A DNA stretch of 36,586 bases from Maribacter sp. (lineage in GTDB: Bacteria; Bacteroidota; Bacteroidia; Flavobacteriales; Flavobacteriaceae). Below, piece after piece: positions 24,667-32,783 of the stretch (position 1 is its first letter; every line of letters starts with the position of its first letter). The stretch spans positions 22,327-58,912 of the forward strand of contig JAHDDL010000008.1 of assembly GCA_020629415.1 (NCBI GenBank), in the 5' to 3' direction. The notes beneath the pieces are model-generated. The model had not been told where the DNA came from, searched no databases, and saw only the letters and a program-made list of their open reading frames with translations. A program made the translations under genes and the position numbers.

Positions 24667-26378
24667 TATATGTTTCCTTTTTTAAGTTGTTCAATTGCGT
24701 GGTTTGCAGCTCTGGCCGTAAATGCCATATAAGTTAAAGATGGATTTACACAGCTGGCAGAAGTCATAAATGATCCATCGGTTACGTATACATTTGGTAC
24801 ATCATGTAATTGGTTATTACCGTTTAAGACAGATGTTTTTCTGTCCCTACCCATACGTGCAGTTCCCATTTCGTGAATTCCAAGTCCTAACGCGCTTTCT
24901 TCATCATACCCTTTTACGTCTCTAAGACCTGCTTTTTCTAGCATCTCTACTGCAGACTCTAACATGTCTTTACGCATTTTTAGTTCGTTTTCCTGTAGCT
25001 CTGCATCGAATGTTACGGTAGGTAGGCCCCAATCATCTAGTTTATCATAATCTAGGGTAAATCTATTGTTCTCGTATGGCAATACTTCACCAAAGCCCAT
25101 CATACCAAATGTCCATCCACCAGGTTTTAAAACGGCATCTTTTAAGTCTTTACCATGAGACAGTTCAGCAATAGATTCTTGCCAGTTGCCTCTAGATGCA
25201 CCGCCCTGATATCCAAATCCTCGTAAGTAATCCTTTCTATCGGAATCGCCACCTAGATTTCTAAATCTTGGAATATAGATACCGTTAGGTTTTCTACCCT
25301 TGTAGTACTTGTCATCAAATCCGTCAAATTTACCGGACGCACCAACTTTTAATTGGTGGTCCATTATATTACGGCCCAACTGATCAGATTCATTACCCAT
25401 ACCGTTAGGGAAAGTTTCAGATTTTGATTGCATCAATATAGAGGTAGAAGCAATTGCAGAAGCACATAAGAAGATAACTTTAGCCTTGAATTCAAAAGTT
25501 TCCTTTGTATTTGCATCAATAACTTTTACACCTGTAGCTTTCTTTGTGTTTGGGTCATAAATTACCTCATGTACAATTGAATCTGGTCTAAGTGTCATAT
25601 TACCTGTAGCTTCTGCCGCTGGTAACGTTGATGAAAGACTGCTAAAATAAGCTCCAAAAGGACATCCTCTAATACATCTATTTCTAAATTGACATTTGCT
25701 TCTTCCGTCAAATTGTTTTGTTCCGGTAATATGTGCAACTCTACCAGAGGTTACTACGCGGCCATCAAAATTTTCTGCCACTTTCTCCCTGAACACTTGT
25801 TCTACACAATTGAGGTCCATCATTGGTAAAAATTTACCATCTGGCAATTGTTCCAAACCTAGGTTTTCTCCACTTACACCAATATATTCTTCTACCTTGT
25901 CATACCAAGGTGCTATATCTTTATAACGTACAGGCCAATCTACGGCAATACCTTCTTTTTTATTCGCTTCAAAATCTATGTCACTTAAACGGTAACTTTG
26001 GCGCCCCCATTGAAGAGAACGTCCACCAAGGTGATATCCTCGCATCCAATCAAAACGTTTAGTCTCGTTGTATGGGTGTTTCAGGTCATTAACAAACCAC
26101 ATATTGCTAGCTTGGTTTGTAGTATAACCTGTTCTGTTCTGTTTTGGTTGCTGCTCTATTATTTCTTTTGTCGGCTCACCGGCATTAGGAAAATCCCATG
26201 GGTCTTTATTGGCCGTTTCATAATCTTCAATATGTTTTACCATTCGGCCCCTTTCCAAAACCAGGGTTTTAAGGCCTCCTTCACATAATTCCTTAGCGGC
26301 CCAACCGCCACTAATTCCGGTCCCTACAACTATAGCGTCATAGGACTCTTGTTCTTCGTTATAATAAAATTTGCTCAT
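24666..26378 (-). CDS. GMC-family flavoprotein dehydrogenase (catalytic subunit)
   Basis: A 570-aa FAD-dependent GMC oxidoreductase. The Rossmann motif is VVGTGISGGWAAKEL (GxGxxGG 19-25); the catalytic pair is His502 in HEMGTARMG and Asn545 in CVNPSLTYMAF. Cys229, Cys235 and Cys239 in KCQFRNRCIRGCPFG have the C-x5-C-x3-C spacing of the 3Fe-4S ligands in FAD-glucose dehydrogenase, so an iron-sulfur cluster is likely. There is no signal peptide; export would depend on the Tat leader of the coupled small subunit at 24019-24666. This protein type includes glucoside 3-dehydrogenase (LacA), and the neighbouring DUF1080, isomerase and Gfo/Idh genes favour sugar or glycoside oxidation at C3. No cytochrome subunit is adjacent. 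Confidence 0.92.
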   Translation of the reverse strand: MSKFYYNEEQESYDAIVVGTGISGGWAAKELCEGGLKTLVLERGRMVKHIEDYETANKDPWDFPNAGEPTKEIIEQQPKQNRTGYTTNQASNMWFVNDLKHPYNETKRFDWMRGYHLGGRSLQWGRQSYRLSDIDFEANKKEGIAVDWPVRYKDIAPWYDKVEEYIGVSGENLGLEQLPDGKFLPMMDLNCVEQVFREKVAENFDGRVVTSGRVAHITGTKQFDGRSKCQFRNRCIRGCPFGAYFSSLSSTLPAAEATGNMTLRPDSIVHEVIYDPNTKKATGVKVIDANTKETFEFKAKVIFLCASAIASTSILMQSKSETFPNGMGNESDQLGRNIMDHQLKVGASGKFDGFDDKYYKGRKPNGIYIPRFRNLGGDSDRKDYLRGFGYQGGASRGNWQESIAELSHGKDLKDAVLKPGGWTFGMMGFGEVLPYENNRFTLDYDKLDDWGLPTVTFDAELQENELKMRKDMLESAVEMLEKAGLRDVKGYDEESALGLGIHEMGTARMGRDRKTSVLNGNNQLHDVPNVYVTDGSFMTSASCVNPSLTYMAFTARAANHAIEQLKKGNI

Positions 26379-26478
26379 AAAAGTTGTTTAATCTATAAAT
26401 TTATTAAATATTATATTAATTCTATACATTTATTGTCCATTCTTATTGCGAAATTCGCTAAAATTAACCTTCGGTTAG

Positions 26479-26496
26479 ATGAATGAGCTTATTCAT
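26479..26496. promoter_or_regulatory. 18-bp near-palindrome in a divergent promoter region
   Basis: ATGAATGAGCTTATTCAT is symmetric except for the pair at positions 7 and 12. It lies between the divergent GMC operon (26378) and isomerase gene (26552), where an operator would be expected. The protein that could bind it is not identified. Confidence 0.35.
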
Positions 26497-26551
26497 GATT
26501 TTAACGTCAGTGGTCAATATTATATTTCAAACAACAACAAACTACCAAAAC

Positions 26552-27544
26552 ATGAAAAGAAAAAGTTTTATTCGGTTCGCATCTATTGCAGGTATCGGTA
26601 TCTCGTTATTAGGAACTTACGCTTGTAAGGAAACTAAAAAAGATAAAGTAGATAATACAGAAATTGTAATGGAAGAAAGTACTACAACTCCATTTTTTAG
26701 CATGTCATTGGCACAATGGTCTATGCATAAAATGATAAGGGAAGAAGGTGTGGATCCGTATTCATTTGCAGAAAAAGCCAATGATTGGGGATTTACCGGA
26801 TTGGAATATGTGAGCCAGTTGTATAATCCTGAACTGGAAGATGCGGGTTATTCTGAAGAAGCAATGGCAAATTTTGTAGCAAAATCCAATGCAGAGGCAG
26901 AAAAGTATGGAATGAAAAATGTATTGATTATGATCGATGGTCAAGGTAATTTGGCCGTTGATGATGAGGTTGAAAGAAACCAAACCGTTGAGAAGCACAA
27001 AAAATGGGTAGACGCCGCCGCCGCAATGGGTTGTCATGCTATTAGGGTAAACCTTAATGGAAGCAATAATCCTGAACAATGGATAAAGAATTCTGTTGAT
27101 GGGCTTACAAAATTAGCTACCTATGCAAAAACCAAAGGAATTAATGTGTTGGTTGAAAACCACGGCGGATTATCTTCTAATGGTGAACTTCATGCCCAGG
27201 TAATGAAAACCGTAAATATGGATAATTGTGGTAGTTTACCTGATTTTGGAAACTTTTGCATAGAACGCAAACCAGATAGTAGGGACTGCCTTAAAGCGTA
27301 TGACAAGTATAAGGGTGTTAAAGAATTAATGCCGTATGCAAAAGCTGTAAGTGCAAAATCCAATAATTTTGATACTGATGGTTATGATACCGGCATTGAC
27401 TATGTAAAAATGCTTAAAATCGTAAAAAATGCAGGTTATACAGGTTTTATAGGTGTAGAATATGAAGGGTCTAAAATTAGCGAGGCAGACGGTATCATTG
27501 CAACAAGAGATCTTTTGTTAAAAGCAGCAAAAGAAATAGAATAA
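26552..27544 (+). CDS. Exported sugar isomerase/epimerase-like TIM-barrel protein
   Basis: A 330-aa AP_endonuc_2 TIM barrel with the metal-site pattern VLVENHGG (Glu202-Asn203), LPDFGNF (Asp231) and GVEYEGS (Glu303). The leader MKRKSFIRFASIAGIGISLLG resembles a Tat or lipoprotein signal ending at Cys25 (TYAC), so the protein probably sits in the periplasm or on a membrane. The frame is open to an ATG at 26483, but that codon lies inside a palindrome and the ATG at 26552 follows the standard AACAACAACAAACTACCAAAAC leader. It is divergent from the GMC operon and followed by the DinB-like gene 15 bp later. Role inferred from context: conversion of a 3-keto-sugar, by isomerisation, elimination or hydration. 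Confidence 0.87.
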   Translation: MKRKSFIRFASIAGIGISLLGTYACKETKKDKVDNTEIVMEESTTTPFFSMSLAQWSMHKMIREEGVDPYSFAEKANDWGFTGLEYVSQLYNPELEDAGYSEEAMANFVAKSNAEAEKYGMKNVLIMIDGQGNLAVDDEVERNQTVEKHKKWVDAAAAMGCHAIRVNLNGSNNPEQWIKNSVDGLTKLATYAKTKGINVLVENHGGLSSNGELHAQVMKTVNMDNCGSLPDFGNFCIERKPDSRDCLKAYDKYKGVKELMPYAKAVSAKSNNFDTDGYDTGIDYVKMLKIVKNAGYTGFIGVEYEGSKISEADGIIATRDLLLKAAKEIE

Positions 27545-27559
27545 TCAATAGTATGATTT

Positions 27560-28003
27560 ATGGAGACTTTTTTTAATGAAATATTCGATTATAATTTTCA
27601 CTGTAATAAAAAACTTATTGAACAATGTTTGGCACTCGATTCTGTATCACCGGAAACCGTACGTCTGTTCAGTCATATTTTAAATGCACACCATATTTGG
27701 AATGCAAGAATCTTAAACAAGCCTAGTGAATACGACGTTTGGCAAGAGCATGACGTAAAAAATTGGGCAGATATCCATTATGAAAATCAACGCAGCTCTT
27801 TTGAGATAGTTACCAATGCCGATAATTTTGATAAGCGTATAGATTATGAAAATTCTGAAGGGCGTTTATTTACAAATACCCTGCAGGACATACTTTTTCA
27901 TATTATTAATCATTCTACAAATCATAGAGGGCAAATTGCCGTAGATCTTAGAAATAATGATGAAATACCTATAAGCTCTGATTATGTTTATTATAGAAGA
28001 TAA
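27560..28003 (+). CDS. DinB-fold protein
   Basis: A 147-aa four-helix-bundle protein of the DinB/YfiT superfamily. The metal triad is visible as His44 or His45 (ILNAHHIWNAR) with His118 and His122 (FHIINHSTNHRGQIAVDL). Members are metal-dependent hydrolases or thiol transferases, and most Bacteroidota homologues have no defined role. It starts 15 bp after the isomerase gene and likely shares its mRNA, so it may act on an intermediate or on a stress product of the sugar pathway. There is no signal peptide, so it is cytoplasmic. Confidence 0.85.
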   Translation: METFFNEIFDYNFHCNKKLIEQCLALDSVSPETVRLFSHILNAHHIWNARILNKPSEYDVWQEHDVKNWADIHYENQRSSFEIVTNADNFDKRIDYENSEGRLFTNTLQDILFHIINHSTNHRGQIAVDLRNNDEIPISSDYVYYRR

Positions 28004-28123
28004 ATGATATAACATATTTTACAGCTTTTATGTTATTTAGTTCATTACGGTTTTCATAATTTTATTTTTTATTAATCTCAGTACATAATTTTATTTATAA
28101 AATTCAATTTAAACAACAACAAA

Positions 28124-29263
28124 ATGCCAAAGAAAATACGATTAGGAATATTAGGTGGGGGTGGAGACTCTCTGATAGGAGTGTTACATAGAGTAGCATC
28201 TTTCATTAATGATAATTATGAAATTACGGGTGCTGTATTTAACCCTGATTTTGATGCTAATATGGCTTTCGCCAAAGAAATAGATGTACCATTAAATAGG
28301 ATATATAAAGATTTTGATACCTTGATCGAAGAGGAATTGAAATTGCCTGAAGATGAGCGTATACAAGTTTGCTCTGTACTTACGCCAAACTTCTTACATT
28401 ACCCAATGGCAAAGAAGTTATTGGACAATGGTTTTAGTGTTATATGCGAAAAGCCAATGACCACAACCTTAGAAGAAGCCAAAGATTTACAAAAGGCACA
28501 TGCCAAGGCAGGTACTGTTTTTGCTTTGACACATACATACACCGGTTACCCTATGGTGCGTCAAATGCGTGAAATGATCAAATCTGGTGCTTTGGGTAAA
28601 ATTCATAAGGTAGATGCCGTTTATTACCAAGGATGGATCAATACTATTATACATGATAAGGAGAAAAGATCATCTGTTTGGAGATTGGATCCTAAAAAAG
28701 CAGGTATAAGTTCATGTATGGGAGATATAGGTGTTCATGCTTTCAATATGGTAGAATATACTACAGGATTAAAAGTTAAAGAGCTGCTTTGTGATTTCAA
28801 TTACCTATATGAAGATAACCAAATGGATGTGGATGGTACTGTACTAATACGTATGGGAGATCATGTAAAAGGTGTTATTAGAGGTAGCCAGGTTGCTACT
28901 GGTGAGGAGAACGGATTGGCTATTTCTATTTATGGGGAAAAAGGAGCGTTTAGATGGGAACAAGAAAGACCTAACTTTTTATATAAATTAAGTGATACTG
29001 AACCAACACAAATTTATAAGCCTGGTCATGCCTATAACTCTGAATTATCTTTAGACGGAACAAAACTACCGGCCGGGCACCCAGAAGGAATTTTTGATTC
29101 TATGGCTAATATTTATAAAGGTGTGGCTAGGGCCATTAGAGGAGAAGAATACAATGATGGTGAATTCCCTACTATGGCAGATGGCGTTCGTGGAATGAAC
29201 TTCATTGAAGCAACCGTTGATTCACATAAAGGTGGAAATACTTGGGTTACTTTAGAGAATTAA
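28124..29263 (+). CDS. Gfo/Idh/MocA-family NAD(P)-dependent oxidoreductase
   Basis: A 379-aa dehydrogenase. The N-terminal Rossmann domain begins IRLGILGGGGDSLIG (5-19), and the signature CEKPMTTTLEEAKDL contains catalytic Lys110; a second active-site block is MGDIGVHAFNMVEY with Asp201 and His205, the Gfo/Idh pattern. It has no signal peptide, so it works in the cytoplasm. In comparable clusters such enzymes reduce 3-keto-sugars back to the sugar, or oxidise sugars; direction here is unknown. The leader AAACAACAACAAA precedes the ATG, and the gene ends at the terminator at 29284-29310. Confidence 0.92.
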   Translation: MPKKIRLGILGGGGDSLIGVLHRVASFINDNYEITGAVFNPDFDANMAFAKEIDVPLNRIYKDFDTLIEEELKLPEDERIQVCSVLTPNFLHYPMAKKLLDNGFSVICEKPMTTTLEEAKDLQKAHAKAGTVFALTHTYTGYPMVRQMREMIKSGALGKIHKVDAVYYQGWINTIIHDKEKRSSVWRLDPKKAGISSCMGDIGVHAFNMVEYTTGLKVKELLCDFNYLYEDNQMDVDGTVLIRMGDHVKGVIRGSQVATGEENGLAISIYGEKGAFRWEQERPNFLYKLSDTEPTQIYKPGHAYNSELSLDGTKLPAGHPEGIFDSMANIYKGVARAIRGEEYNDGEFPTMADGVRGMNFIEATVDSHKGGNTWVTLEN

Positions 29264-29283
29264 ACCTAAACGATACAGTATAA

Positions 29284-29311
29284 AAAAGAGCCGCAATTTG
29301 CGGCTCTTTTT
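29284..29311. terminator. Bidirectional rho-independent terminator
   Basis: AAAAGAGCCGC (29284-29294) pairs with GCGGCTCTTTT (29300-29310) around AATTT, and T-runs exist on both strands. It serves the Gfo/Idh gene from the left and the ASCH/GMC genes from the right. Confidence 0.92.
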
Positions 29312-29335
29312 GTTATGTAGTTTTTTAGAAACTAT

Positions 29336-29794
29336 TTAATTAACTTTTTTAAATGTCTGGCAAACAACAATCATACTATCCTTTGGTTCTCTTTTAAATT
29401 CTTGTAATTCCTTTGTAAAAAATCCCCAATGGTATTTTTTCCAACTATCCAAAGACCTGTCACCGTTTGCTTCTAATTGCGCATAAGCGGCATCAATACT
29501 AAAATAGGGTTTAAGTGTTACGGCTGTTGTGACAACAATGCATTGCGCTTCACCGTTCCAATCCGTAACCACAATATAATCACCAATTTTGGGTAAAGGT
29601 TCGTTTCTGTTTTGCAAGCCTAACAATGAATGGGATATTGCCTTTTTATCACCACTTTGTATTAATCTAACGCTTTCATTGGCATCATGTTCATTATTGC
29701 CAAAACACATGGTTTTTGGTGTCTCATGAAAGACATCTTCGAGATGATTTTTTAAATAATTACCCCACATATTTCTGGCCGAAGTATTTTCCAT
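29336..29794 (-). CDS. ASCH-domain protein
   Basis: A 152-aa ASCH (PUA-like) protein. The C-terminal block GDRSLDSWKKYHWGFF (111-126) and the middle LPKIGDYIVVTDWNGEAQCIV are family features, as is the early KKAISHSLL. ASCH proteins are thought to bind RNA or modified nucleosides; one subgroup hydrolyses N4-acetylcytidine. It lies 64 bp downstream of the second GMC gene on the same strand and before the terminator at 29284-29310, so it may be co-transcribed, although it has no clear link to sugar oxidation. Confidence 0.88.
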   Translation of the reverse strand: MENTSARNMWGNYLKNHLEDVFHETPKTMCFGNNEHDANESVRLIQSGDKKAISHSLLGLQNRNEPLPKIGDYIVVTDWNGEAQCIVVTTAVTLKPYFSIDAAYAQLEANGDRSLDSWKKYHWGFFTKELQEFKREPKDSMIVVCQTFKKVN

Positions 29795-29858
29795 AAGCTG
29801 ATATTTTCTTTAATCTATAGGATTTAATAAACGTAATTCTTTGTAATTAATTTCAATA

Positions 29859-31562
29859 TCAAGAAAATTTACCTGCTTTAAGCTGTTCGGCCGCATGGTT
29901 TGCGGCTCTGGCAGTAAAGGCCATATAAGTCAAGGATGGATTTACACAACTAGAAGAAGACATGAAGGCGCCATCCGTTACATATACATTTGGTACTAAA
30001 TGTACTTGATTGTGCTTGTTAATAATAGAGGATTTTGCGCTATGTCCCATTCTGGCCCCGCCCATTTCGTGAATACCCAAACCTGGTCCGCTAGACTCTT
30101 CATAAGAAGCTACATCCTTAAACCCTGCAGCTTTAAACATGGTAACAATCTCTTTTTTGATGTCTTCACGCATATTATATTCGTTTTCTTTAAACTCTAC
30201 ATCAAAAGCTAGTTGAGGTAAACCCCATTTGTCCTTTTCGGTAGGGCTTAGGGTTACTCTATTATCATCATAGGGTAAGAACTCACCAAATCCCGTTACG
30301 CCAATGGTCCAGCGACCTGGTTTCAATACAGACTCCTTTAAGTCCTTACCATATGAAAGTTCTCCAATTTCTTTTGACCAATCTCCCCTGCTAGCCGTGC
30401 CTTGATAGCCAAAACCTCGTAAATATCCATTCCGTCTTGTTTTTTCGTTCAAGTTTACAAAACGTGGTATGTAAAATCCGTTGGCTCGCCTTCCTTTATA
30501 GTATTTGTCCAGGTAGCCGTCAACTTTTGCGGTAGCACCTAATTTATAATGGTGGTCCATAATTCCTCTTCCCAAAGCATCGGAATCGTTTCCTAATCCG
30601 TTCGGGAAGCGCTCAGATTTAGATTGTAATAGAATACCGACCGATGCCATTGCAGATGCGCATAGAAAAATCACCTTTGCCTTAAATTCAATTTTCTCAT
30701 TTGTTTCTGCATCTATAATTTTTACGCCTGTTGCTTTTCCGGTAGTATCATCATAGATGACCTCATACACTATAGAGTTTGGTCTTAGGGTCATATTTCC
30801 GGTTCGTTCCGCTGCCGGTAATGTTGATGAGTTACTACTGAAATAACCGCCAAATGGGCAGCCGCGCCAGCATCGATCTCTGTTTTGGCAAGTACCACGA
30901 CCTCCAAAAGTGGCATTGGGATCGGTAATGTGTGCGGCCCTACCAATGGTAATCAATCTTCCGTCTTCGAATTTTTCTGCAATGTTGTTTTTAAAATCCT
31001 CTTCTACACAATTTAATTTCATGGCAGGTTGAAAAATTCCGTCAGGTAAAACATCTAATCCTAAGGTTTCTCCACTTACACCTATATATTTTTCAACTTT
31101 ATCGTACCAAGGAGCAATATCCTTATATCTAACGGGCCAGTCTACGCCAATACCTTCTTTTTTGTTGGCTTCAAAATCAATATCGCTCCAACGGTAACTT
31201 TGTCGACCCCAGGTAAGTGATCTACCGCCTACTTGATATCCACGAATCCAGTCAAAGCGTTTGGTCTCTACGTATGGGTGGTCTAAATCGTTTACAAAGA
31301 AATGCTTGGAATCTTCTTTTGGGGCCCATCCTACACGAGATTGAACATGATACTTTTCTTTATCTTCTTTAGAAAGTTCTCCTTTTAACTGGTAATCCCA
31401 TGGGTCATCATTCATGGTAGGATAGTTTTCAATATGCTTTACCATAGGGCCACGTTCCAAGACAAGGGTTTTTAAGCCCTTCTCTGTTAATTCCTTAGCG
31501 GCCCAGCCACCACTTATTCCCGTTCCAACAACAATTGCGTCGAATATTTCATCTTTATTCAT
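29859..31562 (-). CDS. GMC-family flavoprotein dehydrogenase, second paralogue
   Basis: A 567-aa paralogue of the GMC protein at 24666-26378, alike along its whole length. It keeps the FAD motif VVGTGISGGWAAKEL, the Cys225/Cys231/Cys235 triad in TCQNRDRCWRGCPFG, catalytic His498 and Asn541 (CVNPSLTYMAF). One visible change is HEMGGARMG, where the first copy has HEMGTARMG. No small-subunit gene and no signal peptide accompany it; it would need to share the small subunit at 24019-24666 for export, or act in the cytoplasm. It is divergent from the isomerase/DUF1080 operon. A different glycoside specificity from the first copy is a reasonable guess. Confidence 0.92.
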   Translation of the reverse strand: MNKDEIFDAIVVGTGISGGWAAKELTEKGLKTLVLERGPMVKHIENYPTMNDDPWDYQLKGELSKEDKEKYHVQSRVGWAPKEDSKHFFVNDLDHPYVETKRFDWIRGYQVGGRSLTWGRQSYRWSDIDFEANKKEGIGVDWPVRYKDIAPWYDKVEKYIGVSGETLGLDVLPDGIFQPAMKLNCVEEDFKNNIAEKFEDGRLITIGRAAHITDPNATFGGRGTCQNRDRCWRGCPFGGYFSSNSSTLPAAERTGNMTLRPNSIVYEVIYDDTTGKATGVKIIDAETNEKIEFKAKVIFLCASAMASVGILLQSKSERFPNGLGNDSDALGRGIMDHHYKLGATAKVDGYLDKYYKGRRANGFYIPRFVNLNEKTRRNGYLRGFGYQGTASRGDWSKEIGELSYGKDLKESVLKPGRWTIGVTGFGEFLPYDDNRVTLSPTEKDKWGLPQLAFDVEFKENEYNMREDIKKEIVTMFKAAGFKDVASYEESSGPGLGIHEMGGARMGHSAKSSIINKHNQVHLVPNVYVTDGAFMSSSSCVNPSLTYMAFTARAANHAAEQLKAGKFS

Positions 31563-31632
31563 GCCTGAAATTTTATCTTTTTCTGATGGTAATCCCTATA
31601 TTTATAGCAAATCTTTAAAGTTTAGAGAAGAA

Positions 31633-31666
31633 CTTGATATAATTCTTAAATATAAGATTTTTCAAG
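31633..31666. promoter_or_regulatory. Nested dyad in the second divergent promoter region
   Basis: CTTGA (31633-31637) and TCAAG (31662-31666) flank CTTAAATATAAG (31645-31656), itself a dyad with a four-base centre. The centres differ by one base. It lies between the second GMC gene and the isomerase gene. AT-rich chance symmetry is possible. Confidence 0.25.
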
Positions 31667-31723
31667 AGATTTGATAACTAATGGTCAACAACAAATTCAA
31701 ACAACAATAGATAGTATTTTTTT

Positions 31724-32776
31724 ATGAAAACAATTAAAGGACCAGCCGTTTTCTTGGCACAGTTTGTAGACAGTAAAGCTCCATTTAATTCTTTGGACGG
31801 AATGTGTAAATGGGCAGCTGATCTGGGATATAAAGGCATTCAAATTCCTACATGGGAAAGTTTTTTGATCGATTTGGACAAGGCTGCCGAAAGTCAGACC
31901 TATTGCGATGAGCTAAAGGCTAAGGTAAACTCTTATGGATTAGAGATTACGGAACTTTCTACACACCTTCAGGGTCAACTTGTAGCGGTACACCCTGCGT
32001 ATGATTTAATGTTCGATTCTTTTGCTCCAAACAATGTACACGGTAAACCAAAGGCAAGAACGGAATGGGCAATTGAAACCGTAAAGAAAGCAGCGACTGC
32101 AAGTAGAAGGTTAGGGCTAAAAGCGCATGCTACTTTTTCTGGGTCGTTGTTATGGCATACCATGCACCCTTGGCCACAAAGACCGGCCGGTTTAGTGGAA
32201 ATGGGCTTTGAAGAATTAGCAAATAGATGGTTGCCTATCTTAAATCATTTTGATAAAGAAGGTGTAGATGTATGTTATGAGATACACCCTGGCGAAGATT
32301 TACATGATGGGGATACTTTTGAGCGTTTTCTAGAAGCTACGGGCAATCATAAAAGAGTAAATATTCTCTATGATCCAAGTCATTTTGTTTTGCAGCAGCT
32401 AGATTATATTACCTACATTGACCATTATCATGAGTTTATAAAGTCTTTTCACGTGAAAGATTCTGAATTTAACCCAACAGGTAAAAAAGGTGCTTTTGGT
32501 GGCTATAACGATTGGGGAGATAGAGCTGGTAGATACCGTTCTTTAGGTGACGGACAAATAGATTTTAAGACCATATTTTCCAAATTAACACAATACGGTT
32601 GTGATGTTTGGGCGGTAATGGAATGGGAATGTTGTATTAAAAGTCCTGAGCAGGGTGCTCGTGAAGGGGCTAAATTTATTGCGGACCATATTATTGAGGC
32701 AACAGAGAAAACTTTTGACGATTTTGCCGGTGCAGCGACAGATAAGGAAATGTTGAAAAAAATGTTAGGTCTGTAA
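31724..32776 (+). CDS. Cytoplasmic sugar isomerase/epimerase-like TIM-barrel protein
   Basis: A 350-aa AP_endonuc_2 TIM barrel. The metal site is Glu186 (CYEIHPGED), Asp217 (LYDPSHF), His243 (SFHVKDSEF) and Glu300 (AVMEWEC). No signal peptide is present, in contrast to the other two TIM-barrel proteins of the region, so it acts in the cytoplasm. It opens an operon with two DUF1080 lipoproteins (next start 8 bp away). The pattern resembles sugar isomerases found beside Gfo/Idh dehydrogenases; a role on the product of keto-glycoside cleavage is inferred. The leader shares a TGGTCAA...TTCAAACAACAA motif with the isomerase gene at 26552. Confidence 0.9.
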   Translation: MKTIKGPAVFLAQFVDSKAPFNSLDGMCKWAADLGYKGIQIPTWESFLIDLDKAAESQTYCDELKAKVNSYGLEITELSTHLQGQLVAVHPAYDLMFDSFAPNNVHGKPKARTEWAIETVKKAATASRRLGLKAHATFSGSLLWHTMHPWPQRPAGLVEMGFEELANRWLPILNHFDKEGVDVCYEIHPGEDLHDGDTFERFLEATGNHKRVNILYDPSHFVLQQLDYITYIDHYHEFIKSFHVKDSEFNPTGKKGAFGGYNDWGDRAGRYRSLGDGQIDFKTIFSKLTQYGCDVWAVMEWECCIKSPEQGAREGAKFIADHIIEATEKTFDDFAGAATDKEMLKKMLGL

Positions 32777-32783
32777 TTTGTTG

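Noticed and set aside
26483..26551. Upstream ATG extension of the isomerase gene
   Set aside because: The extra 23 residues are not signal-like, the ATG lies in a palindrome, and the typical A-rich leader precedes the ATG at 26552.
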